A stretch of 64,000 nt of DNA, from contig NZ_CP028843.1 in assembly GCF_003058325.1 (NCBI RefSeq), positions 3,469,501 to 3,533,500 on the forward strand, read 5' to 3'. Position 1 is the stretch's first letter. Each line of letters opens with the position of its first letter. The notes beneath the pieces are model-generated. The model ran no database searches. It was not told the DNA's origin and saw only the letters and a program-made list of their open reading frames with translations. The translations under genes were made by a program, and so were the position numbers. Source of the stretch: Methylobacterium currus (lineage in GTDB: Bacteria; Pseudomonadota; Alphaproteobacteria; Rhizobiales; Beijerinckiaceae). Shown one piece after another: positions 53,999-63,667 of the stretch.

Positions 53999-54119
53999 CC
54001 TCGACCGTTCATGCCCCGCCTCGCGGCGACGGGGCGGTGACGTAGAGAAAACCCGGCAGGACCGGCCGTTGCCGGCAGGGCTGATAGCTGATCGGGCTTG
54101 TGAGGGCTAGGGCATTACG

Positions 54120-54863
54120 TCAACTCTGTGACGGTGCGAAACGGGCGACGAGCTCGTGCGCCTCACCCGGATAGGTCAGCCGCACGACGGTGACGGGGCG
54201 CCCGGCACTCCAGGTGCGGCGCTCGACGACGAGGCAGGGCGTCCCGGGCGGACAGGCCATCGTGGCGGCGAGGCCGGCATCGGCGCTCCGCGCGCGGATG
54301 CGGTGCTCGGCCGCGCTCCAGGGCACGTGATGGACGAGCCATGCCCCCGGCGGCTCCGCGGAAAAATCCTGCGCCTCGGCCTCCGGCACCGCCGCGAGGT
54401 GGATCAGCCGCTCCTCCAGGCAGAACGGGCGCGGCCCGGCGTCGTGCCGGCCGGTGAGGGCCAGGACCGGGGCCGGCGCGTCGAGCCCGAGTTCCGCGCG
54501 GTCGGCCTGCGTGCTGCGCCTCCGGCGGCGCCGGAGCAGGGTGAAGCGGTAGGGCAGGCCCAGGGCCTCGACCTCGCTGCGGATCTCCGGGATCTCCAGC
54601 ACCGCCGATTGCGAATGCGGCTGGCGCACGAAGGAGCCGACCTTGCGCCGGCGCTCGATCAGCCCGGCGGCGGCGAGCTGGGTCAGCACCTTGTTGACGG
54701 TCATGCGCGAGCAGCCGAACTGCGCCGTCAGCTCGTGCTCGAACGGGATGCGGTGGCCGGGGGGCCAGCGGCCGGACAGGATGTGGCCCTGGAGTTCCGA
54801 GAGGATCTGCTGGTGCAGCGAGATCGGCCGGGCCTCGGGGCGGGCGGGATCGTGGGCGGTCAT
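54120..54863 (-). CDS. hutC: Histidine utilisation repressor, GntR family
   Basis: GntR/HutC-type repressor, 247 aa. The N-terminal winged helix ([40 protein letters not shown]) is followed by a UTRA effector domain ([40 protein letters not shown]). HutC senses urocanate and releases hut promoters. It is on the same strand as hutF, 234 bases downstream, and opposite to hutIHU, and its probable operators lie between hutF and hutI. Confidence 0.92.
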   Translation of the reverse strand: MTAHDPARPEARPISLHQQILSELQGHILSGRWPPGHRIPFEHELTAQFGCSRMTVNKVLTQLAAAGLIERRRKVGSFVRQPHSQSAVLEIPEIRSEVEALGLPYRFTLLRRRRRRSTQADRAELGLDAPAPVLALTGRHDAGPRPFCLEERLIHLAAVPEAEAQDFSAEPPGAWLVHHVPWSAAEHRIRARSADAGLAATMACPPGTPCLVVERRTWSAGRPVTVVRLTYPGEAHELVARFAPSQS

Positions 54864-55022
54864 CGGGGATCAGGTCCGCTCAAGGGATCTCGCTCGCACA
54901 CGCCGCCTCCTGCCGTCGACTCCACCGGGAGGTCCGGCCGCCTCTCTCATACCCGAGCTCGAAGACGGAAGCCGCATGGCAATCCAGACTGGGCGCGATT
55001 CGATGACGGAAAGCCGCGGGAT

Positions 55023-55046
55023 CCCCTCTCCCGTGTGGGAGAGGGG
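55023..55046. terminator. Perfect 10-bp hairpin downstream of hutF
   Basis: CCCCTCTCCC and GGGAGAGGGG flank GTGT. It lies 52 bases after the hutF stop on the minus strand. Strong stem but no T-run; may be a terminator, mRNA-end stabiliser or a REP-like element. Confidence 0.5.
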
Positions 55047-55097
55047 AGGTGTGCTCGACTTGGGAAAGCTGAGGGAGCTGGGATCGGTGACAGTCGA

Positions 55098-56456
55098 TCA
55101 CGCCGCCATCAGCCGCCCGAGCGCCCCCGCATACCGCGCCGCCACCGCCTCCCGCGCCACGTGGCGCCCGCCCGCGACGACCTGCCGGCCGTCCACCCAC
55201 ACCGCCTCCACCGCCCGCGAGCCGGCCGCGAAGATCCAGCCGTCGAGGAGGGCGTCGCCGCTCCGCTCGATCAGCGCCGGGTCCGTCCCGGCCAGCGCCA
55301 CGCAATCGGCCGGCGCCCCGGCCGCGAGCCCTCCCCCCTCCGCGGCGAGGGCCTGGGTGCCGCCGGCGAGGCCTGCGTCGAACAGGGCCCGTCCGGTCGA
55401 GGCGCCGGGGGCGGCCAGCACGTTGCGCTGCCGGTTCCCGAGGCGCTGGGCGTATTCGAGCTGGCGCAATTCGTCGGCGGCGCCGACCAGCACGTTCGAA
55501 TCGGTCCCCACCCCGTAGCGCCCCCCCGCCGCGACGAAGCCGGGGCCCGGGAAGATGCCGTCGCCGAGGCTCGCCTCGGTCACCGGGCACAGCCCCGCGA
55601 CGGCGCCGCTGCCCGCGAACCGGGCGGTCTCGTCGGCCGTCATGTGGGTGGCATGGATCAGGCACCAGCGGGAATCGAGGCCGGCCTCGTCGAGGAGCCA
55701 CTGCACGGGCCGGGCGCCGGACCACCCCAGGCACTCCTCCACCTCCCGCACCTGCTCGGCGGCGTGGATATGGACCGGCCCGCCTTGCGCGAGCGCGACG
55801 GCGGCGGAGAGGTCGTCGGGCGTCACCGCCCGCAGGCTGTGGGGCGCGACGCCGAGCGTTGCGCCGGGGAGATCCGCCACCGCGGCGCGGGATTCCTCGA
55901 CGAGGCGGGCGAACAGGTCGAGGTCGCTGACGAAGCGGCGCTGGCCCTCGTTCGGGGCGACGCCACCGAAATTCGACCAGCGGTAGAGCACCGGCAGAAG
56001 GGACAGGCGAAGCCCCGTGAGCGACGCGGCGGCGGCGATCCGCTCGGCCATCTCGGCCAGGCGGGCGTAGGGGCGCCCGTCCGGGGCATGGTGCAGGTAG
56101 TGGAACTCGCCGACCCGGGTGAAGCCGGATTCGAGCATCTCGACATAGGCCTGCGCCGCCACCGCCTCGGCCTCGTCGGGACTCATCCGCAGGGCGAAGC
56201 GGTACATCGTCTCGCGCCAGGTCCAGAACGTGTCGGAGGAGGGGCCCCGCCGCTCGGCCAGCCCCGCCATGCCGCGCTGGAAGGCGTGGCTGTGCAGGTT
56301 CGGCAGCCCCGGCACCAGCACCGCCACGCGGGTGTCGCCCGGCTCCGGCGCCCGGTTGGCCTCGACGGAGGAGAACCGGCCCGCCTCCAGGGTGAGCCGG
56401 AGATCGGCCTGCCAGCCCGTGGGCGTGAGGGCGTGGGCAGCGTGCAGCACGGTCAT
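55098..56456 (-). CDS. hutF: Formimidoylglutamate deiminase
   Basis: Amidohydrolase-superfamily enzyme, 452 aa, that converts N-formimidoyl-glutamate to N-formyl-glutamate and ammonia in the five-step histidine pathway. Metal-site motifs: [40 protein letters not shown] and [11 protein letters not shown]. This route needs N-formylglutamate deformylase (hutG), not found in the window. It diverges from hutI with two HutC-like operators between. The ATG at 56456 fits the family length. Confidence 0.94.
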   Translation of the reverse strand: MTVLHAAHALTPTGWQADLRLTLEAGRFSSVEANRAPEPGDTRVAVLVPGLPNLHSHAFQRGMAGLAERRGPSSDTFWTWRETMYRFALRMSPDEAEAVAAQAYVEMLESGFTRVGEFHYLHHAPDGRPYARLAEMAERIAAAASLTGLRLSLLPVLYRWSNFGGVAPNEGQRRFVSDLDLFARLVEESRAAVADLPGATLGVAPHSLRAVTPDDLSAAVALAQGGPVHIHAAEQVREVEECLGWSGARPVQWLLDEAGLDSRWCLIHATHMTADETARFAGSGAVAGLCPVTEASLGDGIFPGPGFVAAGGRYGVGTDSNVLVGAADELRQLEYAQRLGNRQRNVLAAPGASTGRALFDAGLAGGTQALAAEGGGLAAGAPADCVALAGTDPALIERSGDALLDGWIFAAGSRAVEAVWVDGRQVVAGGRHVAREAVAARYAGALGRLMAA

Positions 56457-56512
56457 CGGCGCGTCTCCTGCATAGGTCCTTGGGGTCCTTGGCGCTCGCG
56501 CGCGTCGCATCA

Positions 56513-56546
56513 TGTCTATACAAGCCCGATCGCTCATGTCTATACA
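56513..56546. promoter_or_regulatory. Two HutC-type operators
   Basis: TGTCTATACA occurs at 56513-56522 and 56537-56546, 24 bases apart in the same orientation, in the gap between divergent hutF and hutI. The sequence is a near palindrome of the TGTAnnnnACA kind bound by HutC/GntR repressors. Confidence 0.7.
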
Positions 56547-56573
56547 TATACGCGAATCACGGAGGAGACGCGC

Positions 56574-57797
56574 ATGAGCGAGACAGAACGGGTGCCGCAG
56601 GTCTGGCGCAACGTCCGGCTCGCCACCGTCGCGCCCGGGCTCCCGGGCATCGGCGCGGTGGAGAAGGCCGCGCTCGCGATCCGCGACGGCCGCATCCTGT
56701 TCGCCGGCGCGGAGGCCGACCTGCCGGGGGCGGCGCTCGACGGCGCCGAGATCGTCGACGGCGAGGGCCGCTGGATCACCCCGGGGCTGATCGACTGCCA
56801 CACCCATCTCGTCTGGGCCGGCGACCGGGCGCACGAATTCGAGTTGCGTCTCGCCGGGGCCTCCTACGAGGAGGTGGCGCGGGCCGGCGGCGGCATCGTC
56901 TCCTCGGTCGGCGCCTTGCGTGCGGCGAGCGAGGACGAGCTGGTGCGCCAGACGCTTCCCCGGCTCGACGCGCTGATGTCCGAGGGCGTCACCACCGTCG
57001 AGGTGAAATCGGGCTACGGCCTCGACCTCGCCAGCGAGCGCAAGGCCCTTCGCGCCGCCCGCCGGCTCGGCGAGATGCGGTCTGTGGGCATCCGCACCAC
57101 CTTCCTCGGCGCCCACGCCCTGCCGCCGGAGGCCGGCGGCGACAAGGACGCGTTCATCGCCGCGGTCGCCGACACGATGCTGCCGGCGCTCGCCGCAGAA
57201 GGACTGGTCGACGCGGTCGATGCGTTCTGCGAGGGGCTGGCCTTCTCGCCCGATCAGGTCGCCCGGGTGTTCGACCGGGCCCAGGCCTTGAGCCTGCCGG
57301 TGAAGCTCCACGCCGACCAGCTCTCGAATCTCGGCGGCGCGGCGCTGGCCGCGCGCTACCGCGCCCTCTCGGCCGACCACCTCGAGCATACCGACGAATC
57401 CGGCGCCGCCGCCATGGCGAGGAGCGGCACCGTCGCGGTGCTCCTGCCCGGCGCCTACTACTTCATCCGCGAGACCAAGCTGCCGCCGGTGGCGCTCTTC
57501 CGGCAGCACGGCGTCCCCATGGCAGTGGCGACCGACGCCAATCCCGGCACCTCGCCGCTCACCTCGCTGCTGCTCGCCATGAACATGGCCGCGACCCTGT
57601 TTCGCCTCACCGTCGACGAGTGCCTGGCCGGCACCACCCGCGAGGCCGCCCGCGCCCTCGGGATCCTGTCCGAGGTCGGCACCCTCGAGGCCGGCAAGCG
57701 CGCCGACCTCGCGGTCTGGTCGGTCGAGCGGCCGGCCGAGCTCGTCTACCGCATGGGCTTCAACCCGCTCCACGCCCGCATCCGGGGAACACGATGA
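56574..57797 (+). CDS. hutI: Imidazolonepropionase
   Basis: Third step of histidine breakdown: hydrolyses imidazolonepropionate to formimidoyl-glutamate. 407 aa. Motifs: [20 protein letters not shown] (metal His pair), [30 protein letters not shown] and [19 protein letters not shown] lies 6 bases before the ATG. Its stop overlaps the hutH start (ATGA), so it leads the hutI, hutH, hutU operon under HutC control. Confidence 0.95.
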   Translation: MSETERVPQVWRNVRLATVAPGLPGIGAVEKAALAIRDGRILFAGAEADLPGAALDGAEIVDGEGRWITPGLIDCHTHLVWAGDRAHEFELRLAGASYEEVARAGGGIVSSVGALRAASEDELVRQTLPRLDALMSEGVTTVEVKSGYGLDLASERKALRAARRLGEMRSVGIRTTFLGAHALPPEAGGDKDAFIAAVADTMLPALAAEGLVDAVDAFCEGLAFSPDQVARVFDRAQALSLPVKLHADQLSNLGGAALAARYRALSADHLEHTDESGAAAMARSGTVAVLLPGAYYFIRETKLPPVALFRQHGVPMAVATDANPGTSPLTSLLLAMNMAATLFRLTVDECLAGTTREAARALGILSEVGTLEAGKRADLAVWSVERPAELVYRMGFNPLHARIRGTR

Positions 57798-59329
57798 CCG
57801 AGACGATCACCCTCGTGCCGGGCGCGGTGCCGCTCTCCGGCTGGCGCGCGGTCTATCGCGGCGCCCGCGCCGCCCTCGATCGATCTTGCGCCCCGGCGGT
57901 CGCCGAGAGTGCGGCGGCGGTCGCCCGGATCCTCGCCCGGGGCGAGCCGGTCTACGGCATCAATACCGGATTCGGAAAACTCGCGAGCGTGCGGATCGAC
58001 GCCGCCGACCTCGCGACGCTCCAGCGCAACATCGTGCTCTCCCACGCCGCAGGCGTCGGTGAGCCGAGCCCCGTGCCGGTCGTGCGGCTGATGCTGGCGC
58101 TCAAGCTCGCGAGCCTGGCGCAAGGCGCCTCCGGCGTGCAGTCCGAAACGCTCGACCTGCTGGCGGCGATGCTCGCCCGCGACGTGATCCCGGTCGTGCC
58201 GTGCCAGGGCTCGGTCGGCGCCTCGGGAGACCTCGCGCCGCTCGCCCACATGGCGGCGGTGATGATCGGGGTCGGCGAGGCCTTCACGCCGACGGGACGG
58301 ATGCCCGCTGCCCAGGCTCTGGCCGCGGCCGGCCTCGCGCCGGCCACGCTCGGGCCGAAGGAGGGCCTGGCGCTCCTCAACGGCACCCAGTTCTCGACCG
58401 CCAATGCGCTGGCCGGCCTGTTCGAGGCCGAGACCCTGCTGCGCACGGCCCTCGTCGCCGGGGCGCTCGCCACCGACGCGGCGCGGGGCTCCGACGCACC
58501 GTTCGATCCGCGCATCCACGGCTTGCGCCGCCACCGCGGCCAGATCGAGACCGCGGCCGCCTTGCGCGCCCTGATGGCCGGCAGCGCCATCCGGGCCTCG
58601 CACCTCGTCGGCGACGAGCGGGTGCAGGACCCCTATTGCCTGCGCTGCCAGCCGCAGGTGATGGGCGCGTGCCTCGACCTGCTCCGGCAAGCCGCCGAGA
58701 CGCTCGCCACGGAAGCGAACGGCGTCTCCGACAACCCGCTGATCTTCCCCGAGACCGACGAGGCCCTGTCCGGCGGCAACTTCCACGCCGAGCCGGTGGC
58801 CTTCGCGGCCGACATGATCGCCATGGCTTTGTGCGAGATCGGCTCCCTGTCCGAGCGGCGCATTGCCATGCTGGTCGACCCCGCCCTGTCGGGCCTGCCG
58901 GCCTTCCTGACGCCGAAGCCGGGGCTGAATTCCGGCTTCATGATCCCGCAGGTGACGGCCGCTTCCCTCGTCTCCGAGAACAAGCAGCGGGCGATGCCGG
59001 CGAGCGTCGATTCGATCCCGACCTCGGCCAACCAGGAGGACCACGTCTCGATGGCCGCCCACGGCGCCCGCCGCCTGATGCCGATGGCCGAGAACGCCGC
59101 CGCGGTGGTGGCGATCGAGGTCCTGGCGGCGGCGCAAGGCTGCGACTTCCACGCGCCGCTCACCTCGAGCCCCGCACTGGAGGCGGTGCGGGCGCGGCTG
59201 CGGGCGGACGTGCCGCATCTCGACGACGACCGGCATTTTCACCCCGATATCGCGGCGGCGCTGGCGCTGGTGCGGGACGGCAGCCTCGTGGCGGCAGTGG
59301 GCGAGGTGCCGCTCCCAGCCCTCGGCTGA
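57794..59329 (+). CDS. hutH: Histidine ammonia-lyase
   Basis: First step: removes ammonia from histidine to give urocanate. 511 aa. The Ala-Ser-Gly that cyclises to the MIO cofactor is at residues 143-145 within [25 protein letters not shown] and [15 protein letters not shown] are further active-site markers. ATGA overlap with hutI gives coupling. Confidence 0.96.
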   Translation: MTETITLVPGAVPLSGWRAVYRGARAALDRSCAPAVAESAAAVARILARGEPVYGINTGFGKLASVRIDAADLATLQRNIVLSHAAGVGEPSPVPVVRLMLALKLASLAQGASGVQSETLDLLAAMLARDVIPVVPCQGSVGASGDLAPLAHMAAVMIGVGEAFTPTGRMPAAQALAAAGLAPATLGPKEGLALLNGTQFSTANALAGLFEAETLLRTALVAGALATDAARGSDAPFDPRIHGLRRHRGQIETAAALRALMAGSAIRASHLVGDERVQDPYCLRCQPQVMGACLDLLRQAAETLATEANGVSDNPLIFPETDEALSGGNFHAEPVAFAADMIAMALCEIGSLSERRIAMLVDPALSGLPAFLTPKPGLNSGFMIPQVTAASLVSENKQRAMPASVDSIPTSANQEDHVSMAAHGARRLMPMAENAAAVVAIEVLAAAQGCDFHAPLTSSPALEAVRARLRADVPHLDDDRHFHPDIAAALALVRDGSLVAAVGEVPLPALG

Positions 59330-59462
59330 GACGACGTTCGACCCGCAACCACGGTCGCACGGACGGCAATCCTCTCCCACCCGTCCTCAGGATGAGGTCG
59401 CGGGTGGGATGACACTCATGAACTGCGATTTCTCGACCTTATCTTCTCCGGAGCCCCCGCCC

Positions 59463-61127
59463 ATGACCCGCATCGACAACGCCCGCATCGTCCGCGCCCC
59501 CCATGGCCCGACCCTCACCGCCAAGAGCTGGCTGACCGAAGCGCCGCTCCGGATGCTGATGAACAACCTCGATCCCGACGTCGCCGAGCGGCCGGGCGAG
59601 CTGGTAGTCTATGGCGGCATCGGCCGGGCGGCGCGGGACTGGGCGAGCTTCGACCGCATCGTGGCAGCCCTGCGCGACCTCGACGACGACCAGACCCTGC
59701 TGGTCCAGTCCGGCAAGCCGGTCGGGGTGTTTCGCACCCATCCGGATGCCCCCCGCGTGCTGATCGCCAACTCGAACCTCGTGCCGCACTGGGCGACCTG
59801 GGAGCATTTCCACGAGCTCGATCGCAAGGGCCTGATGATGTACGGCCAGATGACGGCCGGGTCCTGGATCTATATCGGCAGCCAGGGCATCGTGCAGGGC
59901 ACCTACGAGACCTTCGTCGAGATGGGCCGCCAGCACTATGCCGGCGACCTGTCGGGCCGCTGGATTCTGACGGCGGGCCTTGGCGGCATGGGCGGCGCGC
60001 AGACGCTCGCCGCCACCATGGCGGGGGCCTCGTGCCTGGCCGTCGAGGCGCAGGCCTCGCGCATCGAGTTCCGGTTGCGCACTGCTTACGTCGACGTTCA
60101 GGCCCGCGACCTCGACCATGCGCTCGCGCTGATCGAGGAATCCTGCCGCACCAAGACCCCGCGCTCGGTCGCGCTGCTCGGCAATGCGGCGGACATCTTC
60201 GCGGAGCTCTACGCCCGCGGCGTGCGCCCCGACTGCGTCACCGACCAGACCTCGGCCCACGATCCCGTCAACGGCTACCTGCCGGCGGGCTGGACGGTCG
60301 CCGAGTGGGAATCCAAGCGCGAGACCGACCCGGCCGCCGTGGCGGCGGCGGCGAAGCGCTCGATGGCGGTGCACGTGCGGGCGATGCTCGACTTCCACCG
60401 CGCCGGCGTGCCGGTGGTCGATTACGGCAACAACATCCGCCAGATGGCGCTGGAGGAGGGCGTCGAGAACGCCTTCGCCTTCCCGGGCTTCGTGCCGGCC
60501 TACATTCGTCCGCTCTTCTGCCGCGGCATCGGGCCGTTCCGCTGGTGCGCCCTCTCGGGCGACCCGGAGGACATTTTTGCGACCGACGCCAAGGTGAAGG
60601 AGCTTCTGCCCGACAACCACCATCTCCACCGCTGGCTCGACATGGCGCGGGAGAAGATCCGGTTCCAGGGCCTGCCGGCGCGGATCTGCTGGGTGGGCCT
60701 CGGCGACCGCCACCGGCTCGGCCTCGCCTTCAACGAGATGGTGCGCAAGGGCGAGCTGAAGGCGCCGATCGTCATCGGCCGCGACCACCTCGATTCCGGC
60801 TCGGTCGCCTCGCCGAACCGCGAGACGGAGGCGATGCGCGACGGCTCCGACGCGGTCTCCGACTGGCCGCTGCTCAATGCCCTCCTCAACACCGCGTCCG
60901 GGGCCACCTGGGTTTCGCTGCACCATGGCGGCGGGGTCGGGATGGGCTTCTCGCAGCATGCCGGCATGGTGATCGTCTGCGACGGCAGCGAGGCGGCGGA
61001 CCGGCGCCTGGAGCGGGTACTGTGGAATGACCCCGCCACCGGCGTGATGCGCCACGCCGATGCCGGCTACGACGATGCGGTCGCGTGTGCCCGGGAGCAC
61101 GGGCTGAACTTGCCGTCGCTCGGCTGA
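59463..61127 (+). CDS. hutU: Urocanate hydratase
   Basis: Second step: hydrates urocanate to imidazolonepropionate with a tightly bound NAD+. 554 aa, normal length. Motifs: [31 protein letters not shown] (NAD loop), [17 protein letters not shown] and [13 protein letters not shown] with the catalytic-loop Cys. The ATG at 59463 has GGAG 9 bases upstream; an earlier ATG at 59409 would add a non-conserved leader. 133 bases separate it from hutH, so it may have its own weak promoter as well. A nested inverted repeat follows its stop. Confidence 0.95.
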   Translation: MTRIDNARIVRAPHGPTLTAKSWLTEAPLRMLMNNLDPDVAERPGELVVYGGIGRAARDWASFDRIVAALRDLDDDQTLLVQSGKPVGVFRTHPDAPRVLIANSNLVPHWATWEHFHELDRKGLMMYGQMTAGSWIYIGSQGIVQGTYETFVEMGRQHYAGDLSGRWILTAGLGGMGGAQTLAATMAGASCLAVEAQASRIEFRLRTAYVDVQARDLDHALALIEESCRTKTPRSVALLGNAADIFAELYARGVRPDCVTDQTSAHDPVNGYLPAGWTVAEWESKRETDPAAVAAAAKRSMAVHVRAMLDFHRAGVPVVDYGNNIRQMALEEGVENAFAFPGFVPAYIRPLFCRGIGPFRWCALSGDPEDIFATDAKVKELLPDNHHLHRWLDMAREKIRFQGLPARICWVGLGDRHRLGLAFNEMVRKGELKAPIVIGRDHLDSGSVASPNRETEAMRDGSDAVSDWPLLNALLNTASGATWVSLHHGGGVGMGFSQHAGMVIVCDGSEAADRRLERVLWNDPATGVMRHADAGYDDAVACAREHGLNLPSLG

Positions 61128-61163
61128 GCGCCGGCTTGAGTGGGTGGACTGAGTGGCGACCCT

Positions 61164-61211
61164 CGGCGTCATCCTAGGTTCTCGCTTTCGGCGAGTTCCG
61201 GGATGACGCCG
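61164..61211. terminator. Nested inverted repeat downstream of hutU
   Basis: Outer arms CGGCGTCATCC and GGATGACGCCG (perfect, 11 bp) enclose an inner stem CTCGC-TTTCG-GCGAG. It starts 37 bases after the hutU stop. It shares the TCGGCGAG and CCGGGATGA motif with the repeat at 29043, so it is both a likely transcript end and a member of a repeat family. Confidence 0.6.
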
Positions 61212-61734
61212 GGAGATGTCGATGTGTGTGCGGATTTCCCGATAAAACCAGGATGTTCGGAGTGGCGGGACGTGACCGCTCTCGACGAAGCGGCCAAATG
61301 GAAGCCGGCGTACTTCGGGAACTCCGCGTGACTCCGCGTCGATTGCTTCAGAAGGCTTCGTGGCCGCCGAGACCGTCATGGTTTCGTTTGCCCCGCCTCC
61401 ATCCCGAAACCGCCCGTCCTGCGCGCGCCTTATCCACTCCCAATGCCTCCGCCATGGCGGGGAGATCGTGCGTCGCCGCCGCACCGATCGGTCACTCTCC
61501 CCGCTGTCCCCGATGTACGCTCCCGCATCGCCGCGGTCGTTTCATCCCCTGGCGGCACCGTTCGGCGGGACGTCCGTGACCGCGACCGGCACACTCTTCC
61601 GCCCCGCCGCCTCCCCGGATAGCGCATCCGCCCCGACCGACCGCCGCCGGGGCGTACTTCACGAACGGTCCACCCTGGCGGGAACCCCCGATTTCCCGTC
61701 ATCGCGCATCGCCGTCCGATCCCGTCGCCGCCTT
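61212..61734. other. Non-coding flank of the origin-like region
   Basis: About 520 bases with no supported gene. A TTATCCACT at 61430-61438 is one base from the DnaA-box consensus. Open frames on both strands here are Arg/Ser/Pro-rich and show no family signal. Confidence 0.5.
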
Positions 61735-62236
61735 GAATCCGCTCGTACGATGCGAGGTCTGACGAGTCGAGATCGCGATCCGCCACCCCGGAGAGTCCCA
61801 CAGGAAAGCTTTCTCGAGTCGAGTCCAGTTCGCGCGCTCCGGTTCGACAGATGCCGTCGTGCCCTGATTCGGTCCGGCGAGTCCCGTCGACTCCTGTGGG
61901 TGCCTTGTGGACCCGTTCTCGACTCGTGTTTGCGGGCTGTGATTCCGGGCCGGACTCGCTGTCCGGCTTTTCCCCAGAATGCACCGCTTAGAGTGTTACA
62001 GGAATCTTTATCGATTTAGGCGCTCGGGCGGCGGCGATTCCTGGAACTCGCCCAAATGCTTAATGCGGGTGGGCCGTTCCCGATGTACCGACGATTCGTC
62101 CCCGAAGTACCGCGCCCTCCGTCCCCGAAGTACCGTGCCGGCGTTCCCGATCGCACGGTGGGCGTTCCCGAAGTACCGTTCCGGCCCCGGAGCGTTCCCG
62201 AAGTGCCGACTCTGCCGGAGTCATTCACAGGGATTC
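61735..62236. promoter_or_regulatory. Cluster of 16 GANTC sites
   Basis: GANTC starts at 61735, 61764, 61793, 61816, 61821, 61866, 61879, 61889, 61921, 61941, 61953, 62002, 62036, 62093, 62218 and 62232. Base composition near 68-70% GC predicts about one or two in this length. GANTC is the CcrM methylation site of alphaproteobacteria. Confidence 0.85.
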
Positions 62237-62295
62237 CGGGGATTTCTCCTCGGGGCCGCCCTCGTCGCCCGCCGCATCTCCCGTACATCGGGAAC
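62076..62295 (+). repeat. Iteron array: six direct copies and one inverted
   Basis: GTTCCCGAAGTACCG or close variants start at 62076, 62098, 62121, 62143 (degenerate), 62164 and 62194; spacing is 22, 23, 22, 21 and 30. An inverted copy CCGTACATCGGGAAC is at 62281-62295. The 22-base step puts units on one face of the helix. An AT-richer stretch (62005-62020, TCTTTATCGATTTAGG) lies on the left. Confidence 0.85.
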
Positions 62296-62304
62296 GGGCG
62301 GGCC

Positions 62305-62313
62305 TGTGGATCA
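62305..62313 (-). promoter_or_regulatory. DnaA-box-like site
   Basis: TGTGGATCA differs by one base from TGTGGATAA, the complement of the DnaA box. It overlaps the end of the initiator gene, next to the inverted iteron. Confidence 0.4.
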
Positions 62314-63390
62314 ATGGGCGTCGCGCACGAAGCGCTCGGCGAACCCTAAGAAGGCGCTCTCGTAGTTCTTCGGCTCGCGGTCCGGATCGCCTTCGAGCCA
62401 GTGGTCGAACTCGGTCTTCAGCCCGTACACGTCCCATCCCGGATGGGCCTTGCGGCACAGCGCGATCGTCTCGTCGGAGAGGTGGCGGAAGAGCGGCAGT
62501 GCCGGCGCCGCCTTCGGCTTGCGGGTGCGTTTCGGCTTCGGGGCTGCCTCGACCAGCACCTCGTCGGTGACGAGGTCGCGGCGGATCATCCGCAGATGCG
62601 GCTCGCCGCGCTCCTTCTCCTCGATCCGCAGGACGAAGCCCGGCAATTCGTCCGCCTTGGCGATCTTGGCGATCTCGAACTTGAACCGGCGGTAGGTCCC
62701 TTCCGCGCCCGACTTCTCGAACAGGGTCGGCAGGCTGATGGCGAACCCCCCCTCCCCCGCTCCCCCGGCATGCTTGCGGGCGATGCGGTAGAGCCAGCGC
62801 TCGCGCCCGCCGGTGATGCCGAAATAGGCCGGGTCGATGGCGAGCACGCCGCCATCCATCAGCACGCCCTCGTAGAACCAGTCCGACAGGGTGATCGACA
62901 TGCCGCGGCTGGCATTGGTCTCCTCGTCGATCGTGTCGTCGAACGCGTCGATCCAGCTGAACTGACGCTCCTTGCGCTTCGCCTTCTCGGCCCGGATGTT
63001 GGTGCGCACCGAGGTCGATTGCAGGCGAAACAGCGCGTCGCGCAGGAGCTTGTACTGCCGCCCGCCGGTCTCGCGGCCGATGCCCTTGAGCAGGTCGTAG
63101 GGCATGAAGTGGAGCTTGCGCGGAATGTCGTTGCGGCCGCGCTTCTTCATCTCGCAGATGGTCGAGGCGGCCCAGATCAGGATGTCGGCATCCCAGATCG
63201 TCGCCATGCCGTAGGCCTGGTTCGGCAGCACCCGTACCCAGACCGAGCCGTCGGGGCTGGTATAGTCGATCTCCTTCAGGCGCTTCTGTTTGGCGATCGA
63301 GAAGAACGGCCGCTCCATCGTCTCCCGCTGGTCGCGGAAGTGCACGAAGGGCACCACCATGTCGATCTGGTCGTTGCGCCGATGGCTCAT
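62311..63390 (-). CDS. Replication initiator protein A (RPA) family protein
   Basis: Plasmid-type replication initiator of about 359 aa. The family opening MVVPFVHFRDQRETMERPFF, then KRLKEIDYTSPDGSVWVRVL and MATIWDADILIWAASTICEM, is characteristic of the RPA family found on alphaproteobacterial plasmids. A winged-helix-like middle (KLLRDALFRLQSTSVRTNIR, SITLSDWFYEGVLMDGGVLA) should bind iterons. A basic linker (PKPKRTRKPKA) precedes a small C-terminal domain (CRKAHPGWDVYGLKTEFDHW). ATG 63390 or GTG 63396 may start it. Its stop lies 15 bases from the inverted iteron, so the iterons are just downstream. It sits among core chromosomal genes. Confidence 0.85.
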   Translation of the reverse strand: MSHRRNDQIDMVVPFVHFRDQRETMERPFFSIAKQKRLKEIDYTSPDGSVWVRVLPNQAYGMATIWDADILIWAASTICEMKKRGRNDIPRKLHFMPYDLLKGIGRETGGRQYKLLRDALFRLQSTSVRTNIRAEKAKRKERQFSWIDAFDDTIDEETNASRGMSITLSDWFYEGVLMDGGVLAIDPAYFGITGGRERWLYRIARKHAGGAGEGGFAISLPTLFEKSGAEGTYRRFKFEIAKIAKADELPGFVLRIEEKERGEPHLRMIRRDLVTDEVLVEAAPKPKRTRKPKAAPALPLFRHLSDETIALCRKAHPGWDVYGLKTEFDHWLEGDPDREPKNYESAFLGFAERFVRDAH

Positions 63391-63667
63391 CGTCACGCCC
63401 GTGCGGGTCCCATGGCCGGAGCGCAGACCTGTCGCCGCGCCGTGCCGCCCCCTGCCGTCCCGTTGGTCCGCATCCGTCTCATGGCGACGACGCTAGGAGC
63501 CGCCCGCCTTCCAAATCGTGGACGGAACAGGGTTTTCGGGTTCCGTCCCCAATCCTCTTCAATCGCGGTTAACGCCGAATCCGGACATGCAGCCCCGGAA
63601 CCTCCCCCGTAGACCCGCCGTTCTCCCTCGACGGCCAAGCTGCCCCTGCCTTTTCGAGATTCCGCCC
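63391..63667. other. Divergent promoter region of the initiator and DUF1236 genes
   Basis: About 277 bases with no supported gene. It should hold promoters for both flanking genes; no iteron copy was seen here, so self-control by binding iterons at this promoter is not supported. Confidence 0.45.

Noticed and set aside
61360..62019. 219-codon plus-strand frame in the origin-like region
   Set aside because: Composition is Arg/Ser/Pro-rich with no family pattern, no ribosome site, and it overlaps the GANTC cluster; an opposite-strand frame of similar length (61430-61984) is equally poor.
62056..62365. Short frames across the iterons on both strands
   Set aside because: They only translate the repeated units (for example repeated VPEVP) and overlap the initiator gene.
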